Part shown: piece by piece, positions 7,940 through 15,678 of the stretch | Position numbering within the stretch: the stretch's first letter is position 1 | How the letters are laid out: every line of letters begins with the position of its first letter | From: JBFJKD01 sp041600415 | GTDB lineage: Bacteria; Pseudomonadota; Gammaproteobacteria; Pseudomonadales; Porticoccaceae | Assembly: GCA_041600415.1 (NCBI GenBank) | Contig: JBFIKF010000016.1 | Coordinates: forward strand, 1 to 15,945 | Direction: 5' to 3' | DNA: 15,945 nucleotides | Notes under the pieces: generated by a model | The model's database searches: none | The model's input: only the letters and a program-made list of their open reading frames with translations | What the model was told of the DNA's origin: nothing | Translations under genes and position numbers: made by a program

Positions 7940-10900
7940 TTACTCGTATTCCAGCTCGATGTTGATGCCCAACGAACGAATCTCTTTAACCAGTACGTTG
8001 AAAGATTCGGGCATCCCCGGGTCCATCTGGTGATCGCCATCGACAATGTTTTTATACATCTTGGTGCGGCCATTAACATCGTCGGACTTGACCGTCAGCA
8101 TCTCCTGCAGGGTATAGGCCGCGCCGTACGCCTCGAGCGCCCACACCTCCATTTCCCCAAACCGTTGGCCACCAAACTGCGCCTTACCACCCAGCGGCTG
8201 CTGAGTGACCAGACTATAGGAACCGGTTGAACGGGCATGCATCTTGTCATCCACCAGGTGGTTAAGCTTGAGCATGTACATGTAGCCGACCGTAATCGGT
8301 CGACTGAACGCATCACCGCTACGCCCGTCGTACAGCGTCATCTGTCCGGTGTCCGGCAGATCCGCCAGCTTCAGTAGCGCCTTGATCTCGGACTCAGTAG
8401 CACCATCGAATACCGGAGTTGCCATGGGCACTCCGCCACGCAGATTCTCAGCGAGTTCGAGCACCTCGGGATCCTTTAACTGCTTCAGGTTGGCAGCGTT
8501 GACGCTCTCACCGGAATCGTAGATTTCCTGCAAAAACTTGCGCACTTCCGCCACTTTACGCTGCTCGCGAATCATCTGATCGATCTTCTTGCCAAGGCCC
8601 TTGGCAGCCAGCCCAAGATGGGTTTCCAGAATCTGGCCCACATTCATACGCGACGGCACCCCCAACGGGTTCAAGACGATATCAATCGGCTCGCCGTGTT
8701 CGTCATAGGGCATATCTTCAACGGGCATGATCACGGAAATAACGCCTTTGTTACCGTGGCGACCCGCCATCTTGTCACCCGGTTGAATGCGCCGCTTAAC
8801 CGCCAGATAGACCTTGACGATTTTCAGTACACCTGGCGCCAGATCATCACCGCTTTGCAGTTTTCTTTTCTTGTCTTCGAAACGTTCATCCAGCAACTTG
8901 CGGCGCTCGGCCAATTGCTCTTCGGCCCTGGCCAGCAAATCGTTCAGCGCGTCGTCTTCCATACGCACCTTGGCCCATTTCTCGTGGTCAAATTCCGCGG
9001 ATTCCCGGTCGGTAAGCGCCTCGCCTTTTTTCAAACCAGGCGCCTTGACGACCTTATGCCCCACCAACGCGGCGCGCAGACGCTCGAAAGTGGCATTTTC
9101 CATAATCCGAAATTCGTCGTTCAGATCCTTGCGAAACTGATTCAAGGCGGTCTTTTCGATCTGCTTCGAGCGCTCGTCTTTTTCCAGGCCCTCGCGGGTA
9201 AACACCTGCACGTCAATAACCGTGCCCTTGGTGCTACTGGGTACGCGCAGGGATGTGTCTTTCACATCGCTGGCTTTTTCGCCAAAAATAGCGCGCAACA
9301 GTTTTTCTTCCGGGGTCAGCTGGGTTTCGCCCTTGGGGGTTACCTTACCCACCAGAATGTCCCCAGCGTCTACTTCCGCACCGATGTAGACAATGCCCGA
9401 TTCGTCGAGACGCGCCAGCGCGGACTCACCCACATTGGGAATGTCCGACGTGATTTCTTCCGAGCCAAGCTTGGTATCCCGTGCCACACAGGTCAGTTCC
9501 TGAATGTGAATGGTCGTAAAACGATCCTCTTCGACCACCCGCTCAGAAACCAGAATGGAGTCCTCAAAGTTGTAGCCGTTCCACGGCATAAACGCGATCC
9601 GCATGTTCTGGCCGAGGGCTAGTTCACCGAGATCCACCGACGGGCCATCCGCCAGAATATCTCCACGATCAACAACATCACCCTGCTTGACGATCGCACG
9701 TTGGTTGATACAGGTGTTCTGATTGGAGCGCGTGTACTTGGTTAGATTGTAAATATCCACACCGGCGTCGCCAGTTTCCACCTCGCCGTCGTTGACGCGC
9801 ACTACGATTCGCGCCGCGTCGGCACTTTCAATCACGCCGCCCCGTTTGGCGACCACGCACACACCGGAATCTCCGGCAACAATGCGCTCCATTCCGGTAC
9901 CAACCAGCGGTTTATCGGTTTTCAGGGTGGGCACCGCCTGGCGCTGCATGTTGGAACCCATCAGTGCGCGGTTGGCGTCATCGTGCTCCAGAAATGGAAT
10001 CAACGCCGCCGCCACCGACACCACCTGCCGCGGGGACACATCCATATACTGAACTTCGGCGGGTTGCTTGACAGTAAATTCACCGCCGTGGCGAACAGTG
10101 ACCAAATCCTCAATCAGCAGGCCTTTGTCGTTTAGCTCCGCGGAAGCCTGGGCAATCACGTACTCCGACTCATTGATCGCGGATAAAAATTCGATGTCTT
10201 TAGTTACTTTACCGTCTACCACACGACGATAAGGGGTCTCGAGAAATCCGTACTCGTTGGTGCGAGAATAATTGGCCAACGAATTAATCAGACCAATGTT
10301 CGGCCCCTCCGGGGTTTCAATAGGACACACCCGGCCATAGTGGGTGGGATGCACGTCGCGCACCTCGAAACCGGCGCGCTCACGGGTTAACCCGCCCGGC
10401 CCTAACGCCGATACGCGACGCTTGTGGGTCACCTCCGACAGGGGATTGTTCTGATCCATAAACTGGGATAGCTGGCTGGAGCCGAAAAATTCTTTCATGG
10501 CGGCGGCAACCGGTTTGGCATTAACCATATCCTGGGGCATCAAGCCCTCAGTTTCGGCCACCGACAGCCGATCCTTGACCGCGCGCTCCACCCGCACCAG
10601 ACCGATACGGAACTGGTTTTCAGCCATTTCGCCAACCGAACGCACGCGCCGGTTACCCAGATGATCGATGTCGTCTACCTGACCCTGACCATTGCGAATC
10701 GCGATCAGGGTTTTCAGCACGGCGACAATATCTTCTTTTTCCAACGTGCCGGGGCCTTCGATCTCGTCGCGCCCGAGACGGCGGTTGAATTTCATACGCC
10801 CGACAGCGGACAAATCGTAGCGGTCGGCATTAAAAAATAAGTTGTTAAACAAGTTTTCCGCAGAATCCTTGGTGGGTGGCTCGCCGGGGCGCATCATGCG

Positions 10901-12019
10901 GTAAATTTCCACCAGCGCATCCAGTTCCGTACGCGCCGCATCAATGCGCAGCGTGTCGGCCAGAAACGGTCCACAATCGAGATCGTTGGTATATATCGTC
11001 TCGATTTTTTTCAACCCGGCAGCGGCCAGTTGCTCCAGGATTTCGGGGGTGATCACCGTGTTACATTCGAACAACAACTCGCCAGTTGCCGGGTCGGGAA
11101 TATCCTTCGCCAAAGCGAGGCCACACAGATACTCTGCGGGCACTTCGAGCTTGGTAATCTTGTCGGCTTCCAGTTGACGAATATGCCGCGCAGTAACCCG
11201 CCGACCTTCTTCGACAATAACCTTGCCGCCCTTGCCCTTGATGTCGAAGCCAGCCATCTCGCCGCGCAAACGCGCGGGCGCGAGTTCGAGGGTGTATTCG
11301 CCTTTCTTGCCGATATTGAAGGTACTGGTGTCAAAAAACATTTCCAGCATTTCGGCGGAGCTATAGCCCAGCGCGCGCAGGAGAATGCTGGCGGGCAATT
11401 TACGACGCCGGTCTATCCGTACAAACACCAGATCTTTCGCGTCAAACTCAAAATCGAGCCACGAACCACGATAGGGAATGATACGCGCAGAGTACAGCAG
11501 CTTGCCGGACGAATGGGTTTTACCCTTGTCGTGGTCAAAAAACACGCCGGGGGAGCGATGCAACTGAGACACGATCACGCGCTCAGTGCCATTGACAACG
11601 AACGTTCCGTGGTCAGTCATCAGGGGTATTTCCCCCATGTACACTTCCTGCTCCTTAATATCCTTGATGGCCTTGTTGCCGGTTTCCTTATCCATCAACA
11701 CCAGGCGTACTCGCACGCGCAATGGTACCGCGAATGTCGCGCCGCGCAGTTTGCACTCCTCCACATCAAAAACCGGCTTACCGAGCTGGTAGTCGACGTA
11801 CTCAAGGCGCGCGTTGCCGGAGAAACTTTCAATCGGAAAGACCGAGTTGAACGCGGCGTGCAATCCGGTATTGCCACGGTCTGCTGCGGCTACCCCGGTT
11901 TGCGTAAATTTTCGATAGGAGTCGAGCTGAATCGCAAGCAGGTAGGGTTGATCCATTACCTGCGGCAGTTTGCCAAAATCTTTGCGAATTCGTTTTTTCT
12001 CTGTGTACGAGTATGCCAT
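7940..12019 (-). CDS. rpoB: RNA polymerase beta subunit
   Basis: Beta forms one pincer of RNA polymerase and much of the active-site wall. From the ATG at 12017-12019 the protein is 1359 residues, close to the Pseudomonas length and a little longer than E. coli. An upstream in-frame ATG at 12038-12040 is rejected because the ribosome binding site GGGGAAGA lies between the two, and MAYSYTEKKRIRKDFG is the family N-terminus. The rifampicin region at about 513-543 (GSSQLSQFMDQNNPLSEV, then THKRRVSALGPGG) carries Asp522, His532 and Ser537, which correspond to E. coli D516, H526 and S531; all are wild type, so rifampicin sensitivity is predicted. The C-terminal clamp ends SLGINIELEYE. It lies 172 bases after rplL, with an attenuator-like hairpin in the gap, and is followed by rpoC. 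Confidence 0.98.
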   Translation of the reverse strand: MAYSYTEKKRIRKDFGKLPQVMDQPYLLAIQLDSYRKFTQTGVAAADRGNTGLHAAFNSVFPIESFSGNARLEYVDYQLGKPVFDVEECKLRGATFAVPLRVRVRLVLMDKETGNKAIKDIKEQEVYMGEIPLMTDHGTFVVNGTERVIVSQLHRSPGVFFDHDKGKTHSSGKLLYSARIIPYRGSWLDFEFDAKDLVFVRIDRRRKLPASILLRALGYSSAEMLEMFFDTSTFNIGKKGEYTLELAPARLRGEMAGFDIKGKGGKVIVEEGRRVTARHIRQLEADKITKLEVPAEYLCGLALAKDIPDPATGELLFECNTVITPEILEQLAAAGLKKIETIYTNDLDCGPFLADTLRIDAARTELDALVEIYRMMRPGEPPTKDSAENLFNNLFFNADRYDLSAVGRMKFNRRLGRDEIEGPGTLEKEDIVAVLKTLIAIRNGQGQVDDIDHLGNRRVRSVGEMAENQFRIGLVRVERAVKDRLSVAETEGLMPQDMVNAKPVAAAMKEFFGSSQLSQFMDQNNPLSEVTHKRRVSALGPGGLTRERAGFEVRDVHPTHYGRVCPIETPEGPNIGLINSLANYSRTNEYGFLETPYRRVVDGKVTKDIEFLSAINESEYVIAQASAELNDKGLLIEDLVTVRHGGEFTVKQPAEVQYMDVSPRQVVSVAAALIPFLEHDDANRALMGSNMQRQAVPTLKTDKPLVGTGMERIVAGDSGVCVVAKRGGVIESADAARIVVRVNDGEVETGDAGVDIYNLTKYTRSNQNTCINQRAIVKQGDVVDRGDILADGPSVDLGELALGQNMRIAFMPWNGYNFEDSILVSERVVEEDRFTTIHIQELTCVARDTKLGSEEITSDIPNVGESALARLDESGIVYIGAEVDAGDILVGKVTPKGETQLTPEEKLLRAIFGEKASDVKDTSLRVPSSTKGTVIDVQVFTREGLEKDERSKQIEKTALNQFRKDLNDEFRIMENATFERLRAALVGHKVVKAPGLKKGEALTDRESAEFDHEKWAKVRMEDDALNDLLARAEEQLAERRKLLDERFEDKKRKLQSGDDLAPGVLKIVKVYLAVKRRIQPGDKMAGRHGNKGVISVIMPVEDMPYDEHGEPIDIVLNPLGVPSRMNVGQILETHLGLAAKGLGKKIDQMIREQRKVAEVRKFLQEIYDSGESVNAANLKQLKDPEVLELAENLRGGVPMATPVFDGATESEIKALLKLADLPDTGQMTLYDGRSGDAFSRPITVGYMYMLKLNHLVDDKMHARSTGSYSLVTQQPLGGKAQFGGQRFGEMEVWALEAYGAAYTLQEMLTVKSDDVNGRTKMYKNIVDGDHQMDPGMPESFNVLVKEIRSLGINIELEYE

Positions 12020-12043
12020 CAGTATTCTTCCCCAGAACATTTA

Positions 12044-12080
12044 CCTTGTCGGATCACCACCCGCGGCCACTCCCGACAGG
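12044..12080 (-). promoter_or_regulatory. Second hairpin in the rplL-rpoB spacer
   Basis: On the transcribed strand CCTGTCGG (12073-12080) can pair with CCGACAAGG (12044-12052) with one bulged A. It lies downstream of the attenuator-like hairpin and just upstream of the rpoB ribosome binding site. In E. coli an RNase III cut site occupies the rplL-rpoB spacer; a similar processing role here is inferred from position only. Confidence 0.35.
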
Positions 12081-12116
12081 AGACCGCGACTGCCTGCGGT
12101 TTGACCCACAAGCAGG

Positions 12117-12145
12117 AAAAGGCTGGCGAGGATTCCCCGCCAGCC
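12117..12145 (-). terminator. Attenuator-like hairpin between rplL and rpoB
   Basis: The transcribed strand carries an 11-bp stem (GGCTGGCGGGG with CCTCGCCAGCC, one G-U pair) around a three-base AAU loop, at 12121-12145, followed directly by four U (12117-12120). It stands 46 bases after the rplL stop. In E. coli the same gap holds a partial terminator that lowers rpoBC expression relative to the ribosomal genes upstream; this hairpin fits that role. The short U run argues for partial rather than full termination. Confidence 0.7.
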
Positions 12146-12191
12146 CAGCGCCTGATCACCTCAGACAATGCGCATCCAGTCGTTGGCAAAC

Positions 12192-12569
12192 TTACTTCAG
12201 TTCAACCGTTGCGCCAGCTTCTTCCAACTGCTTCTTGGCATCGTCAGCTTCTGCCTTGGAAGCGCCTTCTTTGACGGTAGCCGGTGCGCCGTCAACCATG
12301 TCCTTGGCTTCTTTCAGACCAAGACCAGTGATTGCCCGTACCGCCTTAATGACATTTACTTTTTTCTCGCCAACCGCAGCCAGTACAACATTAAACTCGG
12401 TTTGCTCTTCAACAGCAGCAGCGGCGGCGGCGCCGGGCGCGGCGGCGACAGCCACAGCAGCAGCGGCAGACACGCCGAATTTTTCTTCCATCGCGGCCAC
12501 TAACTCGACCACGTCCATCACACTCATTTCGGCAATAGCATTTAAAATATCGTCTTTGGAAAGAGCCAT
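12192..12569 (-). CDS. rplL: 50S ribosomal protein L7/L12
   Basis: L7/L12 forms the flexible stalk of the large subunit, binding to L10 as dimers and recruiting and activating the translational GTPases EF-Tu and EF-G. The 125-residue protein has the usual parts: an N-terminal dimerisation domain (about 1-33), a very alanine-rich hinge (about 34-53, with AAAAVAVAAAPGAAAAAA) and the compact C-terminal domain with the GTPase-binding stretch EKKVNVIKAVRAITGLGLKE. The ATG at 12567-12569 has the ribosome binding site AGGAGATA upstream. It follows rplJ by 47 bases. It must be made in several-fold excess over L10, consistent with its own good ribosome binding site and the attenuator-like hairpin that follows it. 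Confidence 0.98.
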   Translation of the reverse strand: MALSKDDILNAIAEMSVMDVVELVAAMEEKFGVSAAAAVAVAAAPGAAAAAAVEEQTEFNVVLAAVGEKKVNVIKAVRAITGLGLKEAKDMVDGAPATVKEGASKAEADDAKKQLEEAGATVELK

Positions 12570-12616
12570 GACTCTATCTCCTGTTACAAATGAATTTCGT
12601 TTTAGCCGAAAACCGC

Positions 12617-13150
12617 TTATGCGGCGTCCTGCTGTTTCTGATCGCGAACGGCTGCCACCGCGCGGGTTACTTTGGTCGGCACTTCGTTAAACGTACGCAC
12701 CAACTTGGTAACCGGAGCTATCATGACGCTAACCAGCTGACCCAATGCCTGATGCAGGGTGGGCAGATTGGCAAGCACATCGAGTTGCTCCTTGCTAAGC
12801 ATTTGGCCACTGACGGATAGCGCCTTGACTGAAAAGTGTTCGTTAGTTTTCGCGAACTCCTTAAACAATCTCGCCGCGGCACCTGGATCTCCCATGGAAA
12901 AACCAAACAGGGAGGGTCCGACCAGCGCGGCCGCGACACATTCAAACTCTGTGCCGACAAACGCGCGCTTTGCCAGGGTGTTTTTGACGATGCGCAGGTC
13001 AACGTTATTTTCCCGGGCTTGCTTGCGCAGCTCAGTAATAGCAGTAACGGTGACGCCACGGGCATCGGCAATAACCAGTGACAATGCATTAAGGGCAGTC
13101 TCGTTAACGTCTGCGACAATCGCTTTCTTGTCTTCGAGATTTAATGCCAC
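12617..13150 (-). CDS. rplJ: 50S ribosomal protein L10
   Basis: L10 anchors the L7/L12 dimers to the large subunit. I place the start at the GTG at 13148-13150: the ribosome binding site CCAGGAG lies 8 bases upstream and the product begins ALNLEDKKAIVADVNE, the family N-terminus. A longer reading frame extends upstream to 13318 but runs through the structured leader and is rejected. The resulting 177 residues are about ten longer than Pseudomonas or E. coli L10, the excess lying in a basic C-terminal tail ending AVRDQKQQDAA. The rRNA-binding N-terminal domain has VRIVKNTL-like sequence (LRIVKNTLAKRA), and the C-terminal helix would bind L7/L12. It is preceded by a leader with the L10 autoregulatory fold and followed 47 bases later by rplL. 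Confidence 0.97.
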   Translation of the reverse strand: MALNLEDKKAIVADVNETALNALSLVIADARGVTVTAITELRKQARENNVDLRIVKNTLAKRAFVGTEFECVAAALVGPSLFGFSMGDPGAAARLFKEFAKTNEHFSVKALSVSGQMLSKEQLDVLANLPTLHQALGQLVSVMIAPVTKLVRTFNEVPTKVTRAVAAVRDQKQQDAA

Positions 13151-13161
13151 AAAAATATCTC

Positions 13162-13242
13162 CTGGATTTGCTGGGCAATTAACCCAGCGTCTACCCCGGT
13201 TCAGCTTGCAAACCGGGACGTTGTTACGGTGAACAAATCCAG
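13162..13242 (-). promoter_or_regulatory. L10 leader: rplJ autoregulatory RNA structure
   Basis: On the transcribed strand CTGGATTTG (13234-13242) pairs perfectly with CAAATCCAG (13162-13170), closing a junction that holds two hairpins: CCCGGTT/AACCGGG (13195-13217) and GCTGGG/CCCAGC (13170-13188). The 3' arm of the closing helix abuts the ribosome binding site (AGGAG) of rplJ. This is the architecture of the known L10 leader, which the L10-L7/L12 complex binds to repress translation of rplJ and rplL. The pairings are seen; the protein binding is inferred from family knowledge. Confidence 0.85.
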
Positions 13243-13417
13243 CTAACCAACACTGAATCGGGTCACGCCGTTTACGCTGGCGGTGGCGTCGCGGCTCCAG
13301 CGTGCAGAGCCCCAACAAACCCCCATTAAACCCCTGCGGGGAACCGGCGGTCTTTAACGGTCGGCGCCGCGACCACCAACATCACGGCACTAACCCTAAA
13401 GTCTGTTGTGGTCGTCT
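13243..13417 (-). promoter_or_regulatory. rplA-rplJ spacer upstream of the L10 leader
   Basis: This is the upstream part of the longest gene-free stretch (267 bases in all). It holds several inverted repeats right after rplA: GACCACAAC with GTTGGTGGTC (one bulge) and GGTCG with CGACC. E. coli has a promoter for rplJ in this gap. The best candidate I see on the minus strand is AAGACC (13349-13354), 18 bases, TTTAAT (13325-13330), whose -35 box is poor. I see no convincing terminator with a U tract, so read-through from rplKA is likely. Confidence 0.3.
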
Positions 13418-14113
13418 TTAGCTCTCCAGAGACGATTGATCTATGCTTAAACCAGGGCCCATGGTGGTGGACAGGGTAATTTTCTGTAGATAGACACCTT
13501 TAGCCGATGCGGGTTTAATTTTTTTGAGATCCGCAATCAGCGCTTCCAGATTTGCTGCAATCGCTGCAGCGTCAAACGCAATACTGCCGACACCGCCGTG
13601 GATAATCCCGTTTTTGTCTGCCCGAAAACGTATCTGGCCCGCCTTGGCATTTTTGACCGCGGTCACCACATCGGGCGTGACAGTACCCGTTTTGGGGTTG
13701 GGCATCAGGCCGCGCGGGCCGAGCACCTGACCAAGCTGGCCAACGACGCGCATGGCATCCGGGCTGGCAATCACCACATCGAAATCCATCTTACCGGCCT
13801 TGATTTCGGCAGCGAGGTCGTCCATACCCACCAGATCGGCACCCGCCGCTTTGGCGTCCTCCGCACTGGCGCCCTGGGCGAATACGGCGACGCGGACGGT
13901 TTTTCCGGTGCCATGGGGCAACGTGGTTGCACCGCGCACCGCCTGATCGGATTTGCGCGGGTCAATGCCCAGGTTCACGGCCACATCGACGGTTTCGCTA
14001 AATTTACTGGTAGCTACGGACTTAAGTAGCTCCACTGCCTCGGAAATACTGTACAGCTTGCCGGGCACAACTTTTTCCTGAATGGCGCGCTGGCGCTTTG
14101 ACATTCTGGCCAT
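13418..14113 (-). CDS. rplA: 50S ribosomal protein L1
   Basis: L1 binds 23S rRNA at the mobile L1 stalk and helps release deacylated tRNA from the E site; in many bacteria it also represses its own operon by binding the rplK leader. The start chosen is the ATG at 14111-14113, one base after the rplK stop, with GGAGG of the ribosome binding site inside the last rplK codons; this gives 231 residues beginning ARMSKRQRAIQEKV, the same length as in Pseudomonas. An in-frame extension to 14179 lies inside rplK and is rejected. The conserved stretches VNLGIDPRKSDQ, GPRGLMPNPKTGTV and TLSTTMGPGL are intact. Translation is almost certainly coupled to rplK. Confidence 0.98.
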   Translation of the reverse strand: MARMSKRQRAIQEKVVPGKLYSISEAVELLKSVATSKFSETVDVAVNLGIDPRKSDQAVRGATTLPHGTGKTVRVAVFAQGASAEDAKAAGADLVGMDDLAAEIKAGKMDFDVVIASPDAMRVVGQLGQVLGPRGLMPNPKTGTVTPDVVTAVKNAKAGQIRFRADKNGIIHGGVGSIAFDAAAIAANLEALIADLKKIKPASAKGVYLQKITLSTTMGPGLSIDQSSLES

Positions 14114-14114
14114 G

Positions 14115-14546
14115 TTACACGCCCTCCACTTCGAGACCGGCACTACGTGCACTGCCAGCAATAGTACGCACTGCGGCATCCAGATCCGACGCTGTCAGAT
14201 CGGGCATTTTTTGATGAGCAACCTCTTCCAGCTGCGCGCGAGTAACTTTGCCAACCTTTTCGGTATTGGGCCGCCCGCTGCCTTTGGCAACGCCCGCTGC
14301 CTTGAGCAGCAGTACCGCCGCTGGCGGTGTCTTCATAATAAAGGTGAAGCTGCGGTCGCTGTATACGGTGATCACCACCGGCGTGGGCAATCCTGGCTCA
14401 AGGTGCTGGGTCTGCGCGTTAAACGCCTTGCAGAACTCCATTATATTCACCCCGTGCTGCCCGAGGGCCGGCCCCACCGGGGGGCTTGGGTTGGCCTTCC
14501 CGGCCGCAACCTGTAACTTGATATACGCCTGTACCTTCTTTGCCAT
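14115..14546 (-). CDS. rplK: 50S ribosomal protein L11
   Basis: L11 binds the GTPase-associated centre of 23S rRNA at the base of the stalk, modulates elongation factor function and is needed for RelA activation. The 143-residue length is standard. The N-terminal domain contains the proline-rich segment NPSPPVGPALGQHGVNIMEF, including the prolines tied to thiostrepton sensitivity; lysines at 4 and 40 correspond to PrmA methylation sites. The C-terminal RNA-binding domain begins near residue 72. Residue 81 is Leu in AAVLLLKAAG, where E. coli and Pseudomonas have Lys. The ATG at 14544-14546 follows a GGAGATGA ribosome binding site. It lies 103 bases after nusG and its TAA is one base from the rplA ATG. 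Confidence 0.98.
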   Translation of the reverse strand: MAKKVQAYIKLQVAAGKANPSPPVGPALGQHGVNIMEFCKAFNAQTQHLEPGLPTPVVITVYSDRSFTFIMKTPPAAVLLLKAAGVAKGSGRPNTEKVGKVTRAQLEEVAHQKMPDLTASDLDAAVRTIAGSARSAGLEVEGV

Positions 14547-14649
14547 TGCTCATCTCCAAATGGGTATTAGCGCCTCGGGATCTGCGCACTGAATGTACGC
14601 TCTCCGTCGCCGGCTCCCCGCGCTGATCTAGATCAGCGCACCTTAGTGA
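14547..14649 (-). promoter_or_regulatory. nusG-rplK spacer (rplK leader) with a perfect palindrome
   Basis: In E. coli this gap carries the L11 operon promoter and the L1 binding site that represses rplK and rplA. Here the clear structural element is a perfect 20-bp palindrome at 14620-14639, ten bases after the nusG stop, which would form an 8-bp hairpin with a CUAG loop. It has no U tract, so it is not a standard terminator. I could not recognise a convincing promoter or a definite L1 target by eye. Confidence 0.4.
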
Positions 14650-15183
14650 TCAGGCCTTTTCGACCTGATTAAAATCCAGCTCAACCGGCGTCGAACGACC
14701 AAAAATCATAACGGCCACACGCAGCCTGCTCTTATCGTAATTCACTTCCTCAACCGCGCCGTTGAAATCGTTGAATGGGCCGTCAGTGACGCGCACCATT
14801 TCACCCGGTTCATACATGGTCTTCGGTTTAGGTTTGTCCTCGGAATCGTGCACCCGCTGTAGAATCGATTCCGCTTCGCGATCGGTAATCGGCGCTGGCT
14901 TGTCGGCTTTGCCGCCAATAAAGCCCAGTACCCGCGGCGTTTCCTTGACCAGATGCCAGGACTCGTCGGTTAATTCCATTTGCACCAGCACGTACCCGGG
15001 GAAAAATTTGCGTTCGCTTTTGCGTTTCTGGCCGCTACGCATCTCAATCACTTCCTCGGTGGGCACCAGAATATCGCCAAACTGTTCCTGCATATCCATG
15101 CGCGCAACCCGCTCCTGAAGCGCAGCCGCCACCTTCTTCTCGTAACCGGAATAGGCGTGTACCACATACCAACGCTTCGCCAT
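14650..15183 (-). CDS. nusG: Transcription termination/antitermination factor NusG
   Basis: NusG binds RNA polymerase across the clamp and helps processive elongation, couples transcription to the ribosome through S10, and aids Rho termination. The 177-residue protein has the NGN domain at about 1-115 (KRWYVVHAYSGYEKKV at the start, KFFPGYVLVQMEL at 59-71, TPRVLGFIGG at 82-91) and the KOW domain at about 126-177 (PGEMVRVTDGPFNDFNG, then IFGRSTPVELDFNQVEK). Phe161 matches the E. coli residue that contacts S10 or Rho. The ATG at 15181-15183 has the ribosome binding site TAGGAG, which overlaps the secE stop; the gap is 9 bases. The secE-nusG pair is the standard arrangement. Confidence 0.98.
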   Translation of the reverse strand: MAKRWYVVHAYSGYEKKVAAALQERVARMDMQEQFGDILVPTEEVIEMRSGQKRKSERKFFPGYVLVQMELTDESWHLVKETPRVLGFIGGKADKPAPITDREAESILQRVHDSEDKPKPKTMYEPGEMVRVTDGPFNDFNGAVEEVNYDKSRLRVAVMIFGRSTPVELDFNQVEKA

Positions 15184-15192
15184 CGCCTTCTC

Positions 15193-15561
15193 CTAACCGA
15201 TAATTCCGGCTGCAATCCAGCCAAACAGGGCATCGAGACCCCACAGTATCAGCGCCATCACAAAGATAAAGCCGACCACCACCAGAGTGGTCTGATTGCG
15301 TTCACTGCGAGTCGGCCACACCACCCGACCCACTTCAACTCTGGCGCCCTTGGCCAGGCCCCAGACTGCCGCGCCCTTCGCGGTTTGCATGGCGATCGCT
15401 ACCGCCACGGCCGCCAGCACAATCAACCCAATTGCCCGGTACAAAATTGGCTCGGCGCCGTAGTAGTAATTACCGTAAATGCCACCGCCCACCACTAAGG
15501 TTACGAGCAGCCACTTCGGCGTATCGAAACGATAGGACTTCTCTTCCGCCGTTGCGCTCAT
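15193..15561 (-). CDS. secE: Preprotein translocase subunit SecE
   Basis: SecE is the essential clamp subunit of the SecYEG protein-export channel in the inner membrane. The 122-residue product has three predicted membrane segments, at about 16-33, 39-58 and 92-120, like the three-helix E. coli form rather than the short one-helix form. The conserved amphipathic stretch before the last helix is EVGRVVWPTRSERNQTT at 76-92, the family hallmark. The ATG at 15559-15561 is preceded by AGGTGA at a rather long spacing. It lies 41 bases after tRNA-Trp and 9 bases before nusG. It is probably transcribed with the tRNA and nusG. Confidence 0.97.
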   Translation of the reverse strand: MSATAEEKSYRFDTPKWLLVTLVVGGGIYGNYYYGAEPILYRAIGLIVLAAVAVAIAMQTAKGAAVWGLAKGARVEVGRVVWPTRSERNQTTLVVVGFIFVMALILWGLDALFGWIAAGIIG

Positions 15562-15602
15562 ACTACTGTCTCACCTGTCGACCTTTTGGCCGCGCCGTAT
15601 CC

Positions 15603-15678
15603 TGGCAGGCCAGGAGGGACTCGAACCCCCAACCCCCGGTTTTGGAGACCGGTGCTCTACCAATTGAACTACTGGCCT
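15603..15678 (-). tRNA. trpT: tRNA-Trp (anticodon CCA)
   Basis: The 76-base gene folds as a full cloverleaf on the minus strand. The acceptor stem is AGGCCAG with CTGGCCT, the D arm GTTC/GAGC, the anticodon arm CCGGT/ACCGG with loop CTCCAAA, and the T arm GGGGG/CCCTC with loop TTCGAGT. The anticodon CCA reads UGG, so it charges tryptophan. The 3' CCA is encoded. It lies between tuf and secE, the arrangement known from Pseudomonas and relatives, and would be released from a longer transcript by RNase P and 3' trimming. Confidence 0.98.

Noticed and set aside
8618..9622. Long plus-strand reading frame of 334 codons opposite rpoB
   Set aside because: Antisense to a conserved essential gene, with no family resemblance and no supporting ribosome binding site that I could recognise.
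12020..12040. Seven-codon extension of RpoB starting at 12040
   Set aside because: The ribosome binding site for the conserved start lies inside the extension, and no ribosome binding site fits the upstream ATG as well.
11030..12274. Plus-strand reading frame of 414 codons opposite rpoB and rplL
   Set aside because: Antisense shadow of coding sequence and of the structured spacer; no recognisable motifs.
13151..13318. N-terminal extension of L10 by 56 codons
   Set aside because: It runs through the L10 leader structure, and the family N-terminus and ribosome binding site fit the GTG at 13150.
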